Source: JAGNHN01 sp964590645 (GTDB lineage Bacteria > Bacteroidota > Bacteroidia > Bacteroidales > JAGNHN01). Taken from it: a stretch of 64,000 nucleotides of DNA. This document shows positions 1 through 8,691 of the stretch, in pieces. The position numbers and the translations under genes were made by a program. The stretch is from the NCBI GenBank assembly GCA_964590645.1, contig CAZPYJ010000016.1:29377-93376 (forward strand). The letters run 5' to 3'. Below the pieces are notes generated by a model. The model had not been told where the DNA came from and did no database searches. It saw only the letters and a program-made list of their open reading frames with translations. Numbering within the stretch: position 1 is the stretch's first letter; each line of letters opens with the position of its first letter.

Positions 1-2
1 AG

Positions 3-335
3 ATCAACCTGGATATGATCAACCGGAAATTCTACCGCATCCTGAAACAGTTTGCCCCCTTCGGCCCCGGGAATATGGCCCCCGTTTTTCTGACCAATGA
101 TGTGGTAGGATCTGAAGACAGTCGCATTGTGGGAAGCAACCACCTGAAGCTCTCCGTATTCCATCCAAATATCAATACCTTTCCCATCAGCGCCATCGCA
201 TTTCAGCTCGGGCAGTATTGCAACCGCATCCGCTCCGGCGAACGCTTCAATATGTGTTACCAGCTTGAGGAGAATGAGTGGAACGGCAATGTCAGCCTGC
301 AGTTGAATGTGAAGGACATCAAGATGCTGGGCTGA
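3..335 (+). CDS. recJ: RecJ single-stranded-DNA exonuclease, C-terminal fragment
   Basis: The reading frame is open from the first bases of the window, so this is the 3' end of a gene that starts to the left. The roughly 110 visible residues contain the FAPFGPGNMAPVF signature and a following HLKL strand. These match the C-terminal OB-fold region of RecJ, the 5'-3' ssDNA exonuclease of recombination and mismatch repair. The catalytic DHH/DHHA1 domains would lie outside the window. The stop codon TGA (333-335) lies inside an 18-base sequence that is the end of a dispersed repeat (331-348), so the repeat supplies the terminator codon. The family call is firm; nothing can be said about completeness. 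Confidence 0.88.
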   Translation: MNLDMINRKFYRILKQFAPFGPGNMAPVFLTNDVVGSEDSRIVGSNHLKLSVFHPNINTFPISAIAFQLGQYCNRIRSGERFNMCYQLEENEWNGNVSLQLNVKDIKMLG

Positions 336-580
336 GGGGACAGTGATCAATGATCAGTGATCAATGATCAGTGATCAGTGATCAGTGGGCAGTTGAAGAG
401 AGACTGTGGTTTGGTGAGCGAAGCGAAAACAAACTACTAGTCGAAATCATCCCGATGAACGAAGTGAATCGGGAGGGCAGTGTGTGAATGCCTGAATAAG
501 GTTGACCTGCTGGCCTGCTGGCCTGCTGGTCTTCTGACCTGCTGACCTTTTGACCTGCTGATCTTCTGGCCTTCTGACTT
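331..580 (+). repeat. Composite intergenic repeat, copy A (heptamer array, core, octamer array)
   Basis: The element starts with an 18-base end (331-348) that carries the recJ stop codon. An array of 7-bp units of the form CA(G/A)TGAT follows (about 342-387). Next come about 90 bases with a TCCCGAT/ATCGGGA hairpin (450-474), then a core at 478-507. The last part is an array of 8-bp units close to RYCTKYTG (about 504-580). The 18-base end, the heptamer array, the core (29 of 30 bases) and the octamer array recur in inverted orientation at 61368-61593. No coding potential is visible. Confidence 0.85.
450..474. repeat. TCCCGAT...ATCGGGA hairpin repeat
   Basis: A 7-bp perfect stem with an 11-base loop GAACGAAGTGA. 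The same stem with loop GAGCGAAGCGAT, and the same flanking AGTCGAA, recurs at 63961-63986 near the other end of the window. It is a dispersed small palindromic repeat. Confidence 0.7.
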
Positions 581-1373
581 CATAATCATTACTCATTCGA
601 TCCCTGCTCTCTCAGGAGCATTAGCTCATTAGCCTGCGATGACATCACAGACCCCCGGCGCCCCGTAGGGGCGCGCTCTCAATGTCCAGTTTTCAATATC
701 CAATGTCCAATGTCAAGGGACAGGAACAGCGACAGGAGTAGCCCTTTGCAGCCTTCGCGTTTTCTTGGCGGCTTTGCGTGAAATAATACGTGTCCCTCCT
801 GTTCAGCGGTAGATCAAAGATCAAAAATACAAGATGTAAAACTGATGAGATGGGGTGTAATCAGGGGGATGTGCCCCTGTCTGCGGGAGACATTTAAACC
901 ACTAAGGAAATAAGGAAGGCATAAGGTTCACAAGGGCGAGGGGTGATGACTTCCCACGTCGATTGAAGATTACCTGATTGCCTGCCTGCCACCAGGCAGG
1001 TTGATTACTTGATGATGTGTTTGATATTTCGGAAGGGAATACCCGCTATACGCTGATTCCTCCCTCGTGAACCTCTGTGACTTCTCAGCGCACCTATGTG
1101 TTACAATGCGCAGAAAATTACATTCATACACAGAACCCTCAAAGGAGGCTGCGCGAAGAAGAATAGTTCGAGTTCGAGTTCGAAAACAAGTTCGAAGTGA
1201 GGTGAACAACCCATTCTCTTTGCCCTGCTCCGTCAGGAGAACCAAGCCGTAAAGCTGTGATGAATGACAAGACCACCCGGGCCCAGCATAGGGGCTGTCT
1301 TTCTGCTCCACCATTGCCTGACATATCAAAATAGGGAAGGGGAAGGACTGTATATGAATAATTTCTTTACCTT

Positions 1374-1411
1374 TACCCCCGCTTATGAAACCTTTTCATC
1401 AGGTGGGGGTA
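1374..1411. other. Imperfect hairpin upstream of porP
   Basis: TACCCCC (1374-1380) pairs with GGGGGTA (1405-1411). An inner ATGAA (1385-1389) pairs with TTCAT (1395-1399) around a 5-base loop, with an asymmetric internal loop between the stems. It lies about 130 bases upstream of the porP start and upstream of the putative -7 element, so it may be a terminator or regulatory structure rather than part of the porP leader. Confidence 0.4.
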
Positions 1412-1489
1412 TAAAACTGCAAACCCGCAAAGGCTTTCAGCAGCTGGGGAATGGTAAACAGGAGCCACATTCGTTTTGCTTGTGTGGGA

Positions 1490-1497
1490 TAATTTTG
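1490..1497 (+). promoter_or_regulatory. Putative -7 element TAATTTTG for the T9SS operon
   Basis: It matches the Bacteroidota -7 consensus TANNTTTG and lies 43 bases before the porP start. A TTTG lies at 1475-1478, but the 11-base spacing is shorter than the usual 17-23, so the -33 box is uncertain. All five downstream genes run the same way with short gaps, so this could drive the whole locus. Confidence 0.4.
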
Positions 1498-1540
1498 TTT
1501 ACTTTAACGCCCCTTTTTGGTACTGGTAAAGCGCATTATT

Positions 1541-2497
1541 ATGAGGAAAGAATTATTACTGCTTTTTGTTTTCGTGCTTGCATTATCGGGCGTGCGAGCG
1601 CAGCAGGAAGCGCAGTTTACTCAGTATATGTTCAATCAAATGGCATTTAATCCTGCCTATGCGGGAGCCCGGGATGCCATTTGTACCAATGGCTTGATGC
1701 GCCAGCAGTGGATGGGACTTACTGATCCGGATGGGAACAATGTGGCCCCACGGACTTTCCTCGTGTCCCTGGATGCCCCGGTCAAATTTCTTCACGGGGG
1801 GGTGGGTGCCACCATCTTTCAGGATCAGCTTGGTTTTGAGAAGAACATCGGTGTTCGACTGAGTTATGCATATCGTTTCTTTCTGGGAAACGGCAACCTG
1901 AGTGTGGGTGCCCAGGCCGGATTCCTCAACAAAAGCATTGATTTTTCCAAGTTTAAGCCCATCCAAACAGAAGACCCTGTGCTTGCCAGTTCCAGTGAAG
2001 AGAGTACAATGCTTACTGATTTTGGCTTTGGAGCCTACTTCACGATTCCGGAAAAATTCTGGGCCGGTATTTCTACCAGCCAGCTTGCCGAAACAAGCAG
2101 CCCGATCGGAGATGCCAATTTTGAGTTGAGGCGTCACTATTTTGTGACCGCCGGTTATGCCTATACAATGCCTTTCGATCCCTCTTATGAGCTTTTGCCT
2201 TCCTTCCTCGTGAAATCCGACGGAGCCACAATGTCATTCGACCTAACAGGTCTGGTCAGGTACAATAACCGTGTGTGGGGAGGATTGTCTTATCGTTTGC
2301 AAGATGCTGTTGCGGTCATTCTCGGACTGAATTATAAGAATTTTAATGTGGGTTATTCTTACGATCTGACTACAAGCAAGCTTGGCGGACTGGGGAAAGT
2401 GGGAAGTTCGGGAAGCCACGAGATAATGCTCAATTATTGTTTCAAAATTGAGATTCCGGTGTACAGAACAAGTTATAAAAACACACTATACCTCTGA
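1541..2497 (+). CDS. PorP/SprF family type IX secretion outer-membrane protein
   Basis: The 318-residue protein begins with a Sec signal peptide (MRKELLLLFVFVLALSGVRAQ). An upstream in-frame GTG-like start at 1517 would put extra residues ahead of the signal, so ATG 1541 is preferred. The N-terminal QFTQYMFNQMAFNPAYAGAR motif is diagnostic of the PorP/SprF family, whose members are beta-barrel outer-membrane proteins. They work with the T9SS and with anchoring of CHU_C-type (type B) cargo. It is the first gene of the gldKLMN cluster, which supports the role. Several paralogues are normal in this phylum, so it may serve particular substrates such as the type B proteins at 33905-35800 and 61578-63257. 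Confidence 0.9.
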   Translation: MRKELLLLFVFVLALSGVRAQQEAQFTQYMFNQMAFNPAYAGARDAICTNGLMRQQWMGLTDPDGNNVAPRTFLVSLDAPVKFLHGGVGATIFQDQLGFEKNIGVRLSYAYRFFLGNGNLSVGAQAGFLNKSIDFSKFKPIQTEDPVLASSSEESTMLTDFGFGAYFTIPEKFWAGISTSQLAETSSPIGDANFELRRHYFVTAGYAYTMPFDPSYELLPSFLVKSDGATMSFDLTGLVRYNNRVWGGLSYRLQDAVAVILGLNYKNFNVGYSYDLTTSKLGGLGKVGSSGSHEIMLNYCFKIEIPVYRTSYKNTLYL

Positions 2498-2550
2498 TAC
2501 AGTCGTTAGTAGCCCTATTTTCCAGAAACCAGCGCAAATACAGACCCGAT

Positions 2551-3909
2551 ATGAAAAAATTATTTCTGAAACTGTGGGTGCCATTATTGCCTCTGCTTTT
2601 GCTGAGTTGTGGCAATTCCGGCAACGGAGAGCTGATCGGCGTGCAAGGCCGTCAGGTTTTCTACCAACCTGATCCCTATGGAATGGTTTTCATTCCAATG
2701 GGCAGTTATACGATGGGTGCCGCAGATCAGGATGTACCCTATGCCCTGGTGCATCAACCCAAGACCGTTTCATTGCAGGCGTATTATATCGACGAAACTG
2801 AGATTACGAATAATGAGTATCGCCAGTTTGTCTATTGGGTAAGAGATTCCATCGCCCGGACTTTGCTCGGGGACCTTTTCCCGGAAGATTACCTCATCGA
2901 AGAAGATGACTACGGGAATCTGATTGACCCCCCCAGGCTCAATTGGGATATGGATATCATCTGGGATGGAGAAGAGGAAAGGGAAGCCCTGGAAGAATTG
3001 TATTACCCGGAGCACGAGCGCTTCTATCGCAAAAGAGTCCTGGATCCGCGCAAATTGAACTTTGAGTACTACTGGATCGATTATATGGCTGCTGCCAAAA
3101 AGGACTTCAGTCAGACCAACAACGAAGCCGGTTCCTGGGCGAATCGCCCCCAGGGTCTGAGGGACCGTTCGGTGTTCATCCGCAAAGAAGTAATAAATGT
3201 ATATCCCGACACCCTGTCCTGGATTCACGATTATGCCTATTCCTTCAATGAACCAATGGCGCAAAGCTATTTCAGCCATCCCGCCTATGATCATTATCCG
3301 GTGGTAGGGGTAAGCTGGAAGCAGGCCAAGGCTTTTTGTGTCTGGCGTACTAACCTGATGAACAGTTACCTTCGTGGCCGGGAAGAAGCCACCGTTAATG
3401 AGTTCCGCCTTCCCACAGAGGCAGAATGGGAATGGGCTGCCCGCGGTGGTCTGGATCACAGCCCCTATCCTTGGGGAGGTCCCTATGTTAGAAATACAGA
3501 AGGTTGTTTCCTTGGAAATTATAAACCCCTGCGCGGGGATTATGTGGACGATGGCGGGCTGCACACCGTAATCGTAGGTCACTATGCTCCCAATGATTTC
3601 GGGGTGTATGATATGGCAGGAAATGTGTCGGAATGGACCAATGATGCTTTTGATGAGTCTTCTTATAACTTCACCTGGGATCTGAATCCCAGTTATGAAT
3701 ACAATGCCAGAGAGAGCGATCCTCCGGTATTGAAGCGCAAGGTAATCCGCGGGGGTTCGTGGAAGGATATCGGATACTATATGCAGGTGTCCGCCCGCTC
3801 CTTTGAATACCAGGATACCGCCAAGTGTTACATTGGTTTCCGTTGTGTGCAAACCTACCTCGGACGCCAGAAAGGCGACAACCTAAGCGCAGCATCAAAC
3901 GTCTATTAA
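2551..3909 (+). CDS. gldK: GldK, T9SS ring lipoprotein with sulfatase-modifying-factor fold
   Basis: The 452-residue protein carries a lipoprotein signal peptide with Cys at residue 20 (LLLLSCGN). It then has an FGE-sulfatase-like domain: the early MVFIPMGSYTMGA and IDETEITNNEYRQF motifs, RLPTEAEWEWAARGG in the middle, and DMAGNVSEWTNDAF plus VIRGGSWKD toward the end. This architecture and the position directly before gldL identify GldK. With GldN it forms the periplasmic ring under the outer membrane that belongs to the T9SS. The fold is not expected to be enzymatically active in this context (family knowledge). The gap to porP is 53 bases, consistent with cotranscription. Confidence 0.95.
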   Translation: MKKLFLKLWVPLLPLLLLSCGNSGNGELIGVQGRQVFYQPDPYGMVFIPMGSYTMGAADQDVPYALVHQPKTVSLQAYYIDETEITNNEYRQFVYWVRDSIARTLLGDLFPEDYLIEEDDYGNLIDPPRLNWDMDIIWDGEEEREALEELYYPEHERFYRKRVLDPRKLNFEYYWIDYMAAAKKDFSQTNNEAGSWANRPQGLRDRSVFIRKEVINVYPDTLSWIHDYAYSFNEPMAQSYFSHPAYDHYPVVGVSWKQAKAFCVWRTNLMNSYLRGREEATVNEFRLPTEAEWEWAARGGLDHSPYPWGGPYVRNTEGCFLGNYKPLRGDYVDDGGLHTVIVGHYAPNDFGVYDMAGNVSEWTNDAFDESSYNFTWDLNPSYEYNARESDPPVLKRKVIRGGSWKDIGYYMQVSARSFEYQDTAKCYIGFRCVQTYLGRQKGDNLSAASNVY

Positions 3910-3956
3910 TTCACCTTTTATTCATTTCACCAAAACCAATTTCAACAGTTATCACA

Positions 3957-4985
3957 ATGGGTATTAACAACGTAGTAAAGGGTAGAGGCTTCCGCAATTT
4001 TATGGCCAAACTGTATGGCTGGGGAGCCTCAGTGGTTATTCTCGGTGCTTTGTTCAAGATCAACCACTATCCGGGCGCAGACTATATGCTGATCATAGGT
4101 CTGGGAACCGAGGCCATCATCTTCTTTTTCTCGGCCTTTGAACCGCCGCACATTGAACCAGACTGGAGCCTTGTCTATCCGGAACTGGCCGGGATGTACC
4201 ACGGAAAAGATGTGGAAGACATTATGGCTACCCGCAAAGGTGTTACCGGCGAACTGGACAAGATGCTTTCGGAAGCAGATGTGGATCAAAACCTGATCAA
4301 CCGCCTGGGGGAAGGCCTGCGAAGCCTGAGCGAGAATACGGCGAAGCTTTCCGTCGTTTCCGATGCCGCGGTAGCCTCAGGGGATTACATTGACAATGTG
4401 AAGAAAGCCTCCGAGTCTGTCTCAGAATTATCTCACACCTACAAGAAAACTTCCGAAGCCCTGGTGCAGGATGCAGATGTGGCAGAAGAGTATTTCACCA
4501 ATATGCGCAAAGCAGCTGAAAGTGCCTCCACCCTGAGTGGTGCCTACAACGAAGCTGCCGTGAATATGAACAATGAACTGGCCGCAACCAAGGAATTTGC
4601 AGGCAGCATCAAGAATGCTACAGAAAAGGTCAACGAGCTGTCGCAACATTATGCTTCTTCCTCTCAATTGCTGACCAAGTCTGCAGATGCCCTCGACTTC
4701 AGTGCACTCGAGGAAGCTGATTTCAGCAGCAAACTGCGCAGTATCTCCGATAACCTTTCTGCCCTTAATGCTGTATATGAATTGCAACTTCAGCATTCCA
4801 GTGCACAGAAAGAGAGCGCAGCCCAGCTTCAGAACATTATGGAGCGCTATCTTGGCAATCTGTCCGAAACTGCAGCCAAGGCAGAAGAGTATTCAAGCAA
4901 TATGGACCGTCTTGGAAAAAACATCGCTGCCCTCAACCAGGTATACGGCAATATGCTGTCTGCTATGAATGTTCAGGTGAAATAA
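3957..4985 (+). CDS. gldL: GldL, T9SS/gliding inner-membrane motor protein, long form
   Basis: ATG 3957 (MGINNVVKGRGFRNFMAKLY) is the canonical GldL start. A longer frame running back into gldK is not credible. Two transmembrane helices follow (about residues 17-35 and 42-62, with KINHYPGADYMLIIGLGTEA between and in the second). The GldL stator with GldM uses proton-motive force to drive secretion and gliding. At 342 residues the protein has a long C-terminal region (about 100-340) rich in Ala, Ser and Glu. It contains several repeats resembling SVSELSHTYKKTSEAL and EKVNELSQHYASSSQLL and looks like a cytoplasmic coiled coil. It is tightly flanked by gldK (47 bases) and gldM (48 bases). Confidence 0.94.
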   Translation: MGINNVVKGRGFRNFMAKLYGWGASVVILGALFKINHYPGADYMLIIGLGTEAIIFFFSAFEPPHIEPDWSLVYPELAGMYHGKDVEDIMATRKGVTGELDKMLSEADVDQNLINRLGEGLRSLSENTAKLSVVSDAAVASGDYIDNVKKASESVSELSHTYKKTSEALVQDADVAEEYFTNMRKAAESASTLSGAYNEAAVNMNNELAATKEFAGSIKNATEKVNELSQHYASSSQLLTKSADALDFSALEEADFSSKLRSISDNLSALNAVYELQLQHSSAQKESAAQLQNIMERYLGNLSETAAKAEEYSSNMDRLGKNIAALNQVYGNMLSAMNVQVK

Positions 4986-5033
4986 CAGCCCTGATCCCCT
5001 TAAACTAAAAGGAATCAGAAAAAGACACTAACT

Positions 5034-6644
5034 ATGGCTGGATATAAAGAAACACCGAGGCAGAAAATGATCGGGATGATGTACCTGGTACTCACCGCGC
5101 TCCTCGCCCTGAACGTGTCGAAGGAGATTCTGCAGGCATTCATCGTGGTAAATGAAAGTATTGAGACCACTACCGAGAACTTCACCCAAAAACTCGCAGA
5201 CAACTATGCCGAGTTTGAAAAGGCGCAATCCCTGAATCCTGAAAAGGTCAAGGAATTCTACGATAAGGCTCAGGAAGCCCGACGCATCGCCCAGGAATTG
5301 GTGGATTACATCGAACTTACCAAATGGGAAGTGACTGTAACAACAGACAATAAGATCAACACGATAGAGGAGGCCAAGAATACCCCTCTGCAACAGGTCT
5401 CTTCCCGGGATAAGTATACCGAACCTACCCGCTTTTTCTTTGAGCGCTCACCAGACGGGGAAAACGCCCGCTCAGGTGAACTCCGAGATAAGATTGTGCA
5501 GTTTAAAAAGGATATGCTGGAGCTGGTGGATCCACGCTTTCGCGATATGATCAAAATGCAGGGCCTGGATGTGGATGGTCCGTTTTATGACGCCGACGGC
5601 AAACGCCAAACCTGGATGCAGCACAACTTTTACTATAGCATCCTTGCGGCTGATATCACTATCCTTAACAAGCTCATCAACGAAGTAAGGAACGTGGAAT
5701 TTGACGTCACCAAACACCTGTTTGGCGCAGTCAATGCAGACGACTTTAAATTTGATGAGGTCCGTGCTAAAGTCCTGGCAAGCAGCAATTATGTATTGAG
5801 AGGCGATAACTACGAAGCGGATGTGATCGTCGCAGCCTGGGATTCCAAGCAGAATCCTACCCTGAAGTATGTGATGGGTGCAGATACCATTCAGGATCCG
5901 GATAATATGCCGAATGCCATCGAGGTGGAAGGAGAAGGCGGGATCGCCAGAATCAGCATCCCTGCCAGCACCTTAGGTATTCAAAAGTTCGCCGGGGTGA
6001 TTATGGTGCAAAACCCTGCCGGGATAAAAATCCCCTATCCCTTCGAAAGTGAGTATATCGTGGGAGAGCCAAGTTTAACGGTATCCGCCCTGAAGATGAA
6101 CGTATTCTATATCGGAGTGGATAATCCGGTAGCGATTTCTGTTCCCGGTATTCCCGCCGAAAGACTGCGTCCAAGCATCACAACCGGTTCCCTTCGGCCC
6201 CAGGCGGGCAATTATGTGGTTACCGTACCGCGTGATGCCCGTACCACTACCATCAACGTCAGTGCAGATTTCGACGGAGAAATGCGATCAATGGGCAAGG
6301 CCGAGTTCCGTGTCAAAAGGGTACCCGACCCCATTGCTACGGTAGCTGGAAAATCTTCCGGACTCATCCCCAAAGCTGCCCTCACAGCAGCCGGAGGGGT
6401 AATCCCGCAAATGCCCGCAGATTTTGAGTTTGAACTCTTCTTTGAGATCCAATCATTCACCTTTGTTACAGTAAGGGGCGGCGATGTGTTCGAAAGAAAT
6501 GCCCGAGGCAATCGCTTCTCTCCTGAAATGAAGGACCTGATCGACAATGCCCGCCGAGGCACCAAGATCTGGATAGAAAATATCATTGCGAGTGGCCCGG
6601 ATGGCAATCGCCAGCTGGGAACCATCGCCCTGCAAGTTCAATAA
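5034..6644 (+). CDS. gldM: GldM, T9SS/gliding motor periplasmic shaft protein
   Basis: The 536-residue protein starts MAGYKETPRQKMIGMMYLVL, with a single N-terminal transmembrane helix (about residues 12-33, MIGMMYLVLTALLALNV) and a very long periplasmic part. GldM dimers form the rotor shaft that couples GldL at the inner membrane to the GldKN ring. The N-terminal helical domain, the middle beta-domains (AIEVEGEGGIARISIPAS, GEPSLTVSALKMNVFYIGVDNPV) and the C-terminal ETFxI-type domain are all recognisable. The length fits the family. It lies in the gldKLMN order with 23 bases to gldN. Confidence 0.95.
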   Translation: MAGYKETPRQKMIGMMYLVLTALLALNVSKEILQAFIVVNESIETTTENFTQKLADNYAEFEKAQSLNPEKVKEFYDKAQEARRIAQELVDYIELTKWEVTVTTDNKINTIEEAKNTPLQQVSSRDKYTEPTRFFFERSPDGENARSGELRDKIVQFKKDMLELVDPRFRDMIKMQGLDVDGPFYDADGKRQTWMQHNFYYSILAADITILNKLINEVRNVEFDVTKHLFGAVNADDFKFDEVRAKVLASSNYVLRGDNYEADVIVAAWDSKQNPTLKYVMGADTIQDPDNMPNAIEVEGEGGIARISIPASTLGIQKFAGVIMVQNPAGIKIPYPFESEYIVGEPSLTVSALKMNVFYIGVDNPVAISVPGIPAERLRPSITTGSLRPQAGNYVVTVPRDARTTTINVSADFDGEMRSMGKAEFRVKRVPDPIATVAGKSSGLIPKAALTAAGGVIPQMPADFEFELFFEIQSFTFVTVRGGDVFERNARGNRFSPEMKDLIDNARRGTKIWIENIIASGPDGNRQLGTIALQVQ

Positions 6645-6667
6645 GCTAATTCTACCACGGAGGAAAT

Positions 6668-7522
6668 ATGAAAAAGCTATTTGTAATCAGTATCCTGGGC
6701 TCTTTTTTGCTGGCTTTCGCCTGGCAAAGCAATGCCCAGGTGCTGGACAATCCACCCCGCGACGGGGTTTACGACCGGGAACACGTTCCTGAAAAGAAAC
6801 CTATCCCTTATGTCAGCTTAAGGGAAGCAGATGTAGTCTGGTCCAAACGAATCTGGAGGGTCATCGATCTTCGTGAAAAGATCAATCACCCTTTCTATTA
6901 TCCCATTGTGCCCCATAACGGATGGAAGAACTTTATGACTATCGTAATGGATGCTCTCCGGGAAGGTTCTGTGACCGCCTACGAGATCACGGAAACGGAT
7001 GAATTCCTGATCCCCCTCACTTATGAGGAGATTATGGGAAGGCTGGAAAGATCCGATGAAATACAGCTTCAGCGTGACTATCCACCCTACGATTTCTACG
7101 ACACGACGATCGTGACGAAGTTCAATCCGCAGGATGTGAAAAGGATTCGCATCAAAGAAGACTGGTACTTCGACAAACAAAGATCACAGATGGATGTGCG
7201 CATCATCGGTATTTGCCCGGTGCGCGACAGCTATGATGAAAACGGCAACTTCAGGGGTTTCGACCCCCTGTTTTGGCTCTACTTCCCCGAAGCACGCCAG
7301 GTCTTTGCCCGCAACATCGTCTTCAACCGCTTCAATGATTCGGAAAGAAGAACCTACGATGAGATCTTCTGGAAACGTATCTTTGGCAGCTATATCTACA
7401 AAGAGCAGAATGTTTATGACCGCCGGATTGCAGACTATGCAACCGGAATGGATGCCCTGCTGGAAGCCGAAAGGGTGAAGAATGACCTCTTTAAGTTTGA
7501 GCACGATCTCTGGGAATTCTAA
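6668..7522 (+). CDS. gldN: GldN, T9SS ring protein
   Basis: The 284-residue protein has a Sec signal peptide (MKKLFVISILGSFLLAFAWQ, cleavage near SNAQ). The DVVWSKRIWRVIDLREKINHPFYYP region is the hallmark of GldN/PorN. GldN associates with GldK lipoprotein in the periplasmic ring complex needed for export of CTD-bearing proteins. The gene ends the locus and is followed within 25 bases by a stem-loop terminator, so transcription of the operon probably stops here. Confidence 0.95.
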   Translation: MKKLFVISILGSFLLAFAWQSNAQVLDNPPRDGVYDREHVPEKKPIPYVSLREADVVWSKRIWRVIDLREKINHPFYYPIVPHNGWKNFMTIVMDALREGSVTAYEITETDEFLIPLTYEEIMGRLERSDEIQLQRDYPPYDFYDTTIVTKFNPQDVKRIRIKEDWYFDKQRSQMDVRIIGICPVRDSYDENGNFRGFDPLFWLYFPEARQVFARNIVFNRFNDSERRTYDEIFWKRIFGSYIYKEQNVYDRRIADYATGMDALLEAERVKNDLFKFEHDLWEF

Positions 7523-7546
7523 CAACAACAATATTTCCTCCGAAAT

Positions 7547-7579
7547 AAAAGGGGCTGTCTCATTTCGAGATAGCCCCTT
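7547..7579 (+). terminator. Stem-loop terminator after gldN
   Basis: GGGGCTGTCTC pairs with GAGATAGCCCC (one G-U pair) around a 4-base loop. It is preceded by an A-run and followed by TTC. It lies 25 bases after the gldN stop and could act in both directions. Confidence 0.7.
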
Positions 7580-7611
7580 CTAATTAAGTTTGATGGCTAT
7601 ATGAACAAAAA

Positions 7612-7647
7612 AGAAGGGGCTGCCTGCTTGTGAGACAGCCCCTTTTT
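7612..7647. terminator. Second stem-loop terminator, convergent side
   Basis: GGGGCTG pairs with CAGCCCC with an inner imperfect stem, flanked by A-rich sequence on the left and a T-run on the right. Its right arm repeats the GAGACAGCCCC sequence of the first terminator, so the two hairpins are near copies. It separates gldN from the convergent operon ending at 7673. Confidence 0.65.
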
Positions 7648-7672
7648 ATGCTCAGTTTTCATACCCCGTGGG

Positions 7673-8680
7673 TCAGCGACCGCTCAGCTTTTTGGGAATG
7701 CGGCCACTCTTGATGCTCTCCGAGCGAAGCCTTCGCCCCACAATGCGCTCCACCATATTCCCGATCTCCAGAATACGGTCAATATCCAGGTTGGTTTCTA
7801 TGCCCATCTCATCCATCATTACCACCATATCTTCCGTTGAAGTTAGTCCGACAATGCCCGGATCTTTATAGTAATACTCCCCGGTGCCGCTTACCGGAAC
7901 CCCATCCACAAAGTTGGCCGGTTGTCCGCCAATGCCTCCTAAAGTTGATTCATAATTTGTCATCCCCGCCTGCAGGGCCGCCAAAACATTGGCCAGACCC
8001 CAGCCCCGCGTGGTATGCAAATGAACAATGTGTTTTTCAGGATGCGGAATGGCGTCCATCAGACGGGAGAAATAGGCATAGATGCGATCAGGCGAAGCGC
8101 TGCCATCGTGATCCGCGTGCTCTACGTCACTGGCGCCAATATCCAGCCAGCGTTGCGTGAATTCAATAGCCTTATTCATATCGGTCGGCCCTTCAATAGG
8201 ACAGCCCCAGATGGTGCTAACCGTACCATTGACTTTAAGCCCGGCCTGCTTCGCAATAGGGATATATTTTTCAGCCATTCCCCAATACTCCTTGAGGCTC
8301 AAGCCGGAATTCTTCCGCTGATGCGACTCACTGGTGGAAACCATCAGCAGAATACGGTCTGGCCCGTAACCTTCCTGACGTGCCTGTATGGCACGTTCAA
8401 TGGCCTTTTCCCTGATCGTCACAGCGGTAAACATTACCCCGTCCAGTTTCCCGTCCAGCCGCTTGCTCTTGTGTACACGACGAAACAAATCATCTGCATC
8501 TTTGAACTGAGGCATCCCCTTCGGGTTTCCAAAATTGGTAAGCTCAATGTGTTTAAAGCCGGCAAGAACCAATTCCTCTGTAAGCCAAACCTTTGCTTCT
8601 GTGGGGATAAATTTCTCTTCGTGCTGAAAGCCGTCTCTGACGGTGATGTCACCAATGGTAACCTTCTTAGGGTAATTCAT
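7673..8680 (-). CDS. HMG-CoA-lyase-like TIM-barrel protein lacking the catalytic cysteine
   Basis: The 335-residue protein has the DRE-TIM metallolyase layout: ITVRDGFQHE near the N terminus (R15, D16), the metal-binding HLH at residues 220-222 (VHLHTTRG) and a C-terminal TEDMVVMMDEMGIET segment. These match hydroxymethylglutaryl-CoA lyase, which splits HMG-CoA into acetoacetate and acetyl-CoA. However, the G-G-C-P motif that carries the catalytic Cys reads GGQPANF here (Gln253). An insertion of about 16 residues follows, and the Asn of the GNVATED motif is Leu. It is the last gene of the operon, 11 bases after the CoA-transferase B subunit. The substrate may therefore be another branched or hydroxyacyl-CoA. 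Confidence 0.75.
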   Translation of the reverse strand: MNYPKKVTIGDITVRDGFQHEEKFIPTEAKVWLTEELVLAGFKHIELTNFGNPKGMPQFKDADDLFRRVHKSKRLDGKLDGVMFTAVTIREKAIERAIQARQEGYGPDRILLMVSTSESHQRKNSGLSLKEYWGMAEKYIPIAKQAGLKVNGTVSTIWGCPIEGPTDMNKAIEFTQRWLDIGASDVEHADHDGSASPDRIYAYFSRLMDAIPHPEKHIVHLHTTRGWGLANVLAALQAGMTNYESTLGGIGGQPANFVDGVPVSGTGEYYYKDPGIVGLTSTEDMVVMMDEMGIETNLDIDRILEIGNMVERIVGRRLRSESIKSGRIPKKLSGR

Positions 8681-8691
8681 ATCGTATTTGC

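Larger units (their letters stand above)
336..1540. other. 1.2-kb repeat-rich intergenic region, no credible gene
   Basis: Apart from repeat copy A, this stretch holds a perfect GCGCCCC-GTA-GGGGCGC hairpin (658-674) and CTTTGCG/CTTCGCG-like heptamers (about 745-780). It also has CACTAAGG/CACAAGG-like units (about 899-936), a palindromic CCTGCCTGCCACCAGGCAGG segment (about 983-1002), repeated GTTCGA units (1167-1196) and a long hairpin (1374-1411). Short open frames on both strands here (970-1650) have low-complexity, overlapping translations and no recognisable domains; I regard them as chance. The last 60 bases carry the probable promoter of the T9SS locus. Confidence 0.7.

Noticed and set aside
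970..1650. Several short open frames on both strands upstream of porP
   Set aside because: They overlap one another, have no homologous features or signal peptides, and lie in repeat-rich DNA. One overlaps the real porP start in another frame.
2770..3852. 360-codon minus-strand frame inside gldK
   Set aside because: The plus strand encodes a complete GldK with all family motifs. The antisense translation has no recognisable features.
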